Below are positions 63,741-64,000 of a DNA stretch of 64,000 nt, piece after piece. This stretch comes from Posidoniimonas polymericola (GTDB lineage Bacteria; Planctomycetota; Planctomycetia; Pirellulales; Lacipirellulaceae). The stretch lies in NCBI RefSeq assembly GCF_007859935.1, contig NZ_SJPO01000016.1:1-64000 (forward strand), written 5' to 3'. The notes under the pieces are model-generated. The model did no database searches, was not told the DNA's origin, and saw only the letters and a list, made by a program, of their open reading frames with translations. A program made the translations under genes and the position numbers. Each line of letters begins with the position of its first letter. Position 1 is the stretch's first letter.

Positions 63741-64000
63741 CGTGGCGTACTATTGATCCCTGCGCCGCCAATGGACCGAGGCCGACCAACGCAAGGCCGG
63801 TTTCCGTGTGAGCAGGCTCAATGCGGCGGGTTCATTCGCCGCGCAGCCATGAATAGCTAGTTCCCCGCGCGGTCGAAGCCCCGTGCCCAACCACTATTGG
63901 ATCACAGGGCGTGGCATATTTCGATTGAAAACCGGTGAGAAGGCGGCATCGACGGGGCTGGGATCGCAGCCGATTGCGATTGAAAAACCGGACGCCAACG
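63741..64000. other. Terminal 260 bases, no gene recognised
   Basis: A GCGGCG...CGCCGC hairpin lies near 63820-63841. The related strings CGATTGAAAACCGG (63922) and CGATTGAAAAACCGG (63977) are 55 bases apart; only about 14 bases are shared, so they do not form a CRISPR repeat in this window. A gene beyond the edge may start here. Confidence 0.4.

Noticed and set aside
63922..63991. CRISPR array start
   Set aside because: Only two copies of about 14 bases with unlike flanks; a CRISPR repeat would be longer and more regular. Kept as a low-interest finding.

Overview
This GC-rich window looks like the chromosome of a planctomycete, most likely order Pirellulales. This is inferred from gene content, without database searches: genes of the tetrahydromethanopterin (H4MPT) pathway in a bacterium, a DUF1598 protein, metal-ABC permeases fused to DtxR-type domains, a DevBCA exporter whose ATPase carries a cyclic-nucleotide-binding domain, and a GH43/GH172/Gfo-Idh sugar locus. 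No rRNA, tRNA, phage or CRISPR array was recognised.

Layout. 1-1.5 kb: the 3' end of a group II intron (domains V and VI) abuts two small minus-strand genes separated by attC-like sites, with a 13-copy hexanucleotide repeat. It reads as the edge of an integron-like cassette array. 1.7-10.5 kb: DevBCA-type exporter (ATPase, two permeases, membrane-fusion lipoprotein), split by a four-gene plus-strand block of unknown membrane proteins; two intergenic palindromic repeats lie between its genes. 10.7-15.9 kb: housekeeping genes rnc, mgtE (with a possible Mg-sensing leader), pdxJ and dapA. 15.9-23.0 kb: a tight minus-strand operon of an acyltransferase-like protein, an SDR lacking its catalytic Tyr, a dihydropteroate-synthase-like protein, pabB, pabA, a DUF447 protein and beta-RFAP synthase. 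It links 4-aminobenzoate supply to the first committed step of methanopterin synthesis.

23.2-34.6 kb: a type II secretion/type IV pilus-like operon. A CBS protein and a degenerate receiver precede GspE, GspF, two GspG-like pseudopilins, minor pseudopilins, a PilM-PilN fusion, a PilO-like protein, a secretin and a small lipoprotein. 34.6-39.8 kb: a minus-strand operon with an ABC-2 permease, its ATPase, a large membrane-anchored exported protein and a small membrane protein. 40-47.4 kb: a DUF1598 protein, an FHA-GAF-sigma54 activator, a CheX-like protein, ndk, two small membrane proteins and a GH29 fucosidase.

47.4-57.3 kb: a repeat-bearing intergenic region, nfo, a four-gene metal-uptake ABC operon with a perfect inverted repeat in its promoter region, a GNAT acetyltransferase, an inactive/active M16 peptidase pair and a CbiX-like chelatase. 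57.3-63.5 kb: an outer-membrane-like protein, then a carbohydrate locus (BNR-type protein, GH43, Gfo/Idh/MocA, GH172). The window closes with a second copy of the repeat found near 47.8 kb. The two copies, 16 kb apart and inverted relative to each other, keep identical arm spacing around a diverged core and are the best candidate here for an undescribed element.
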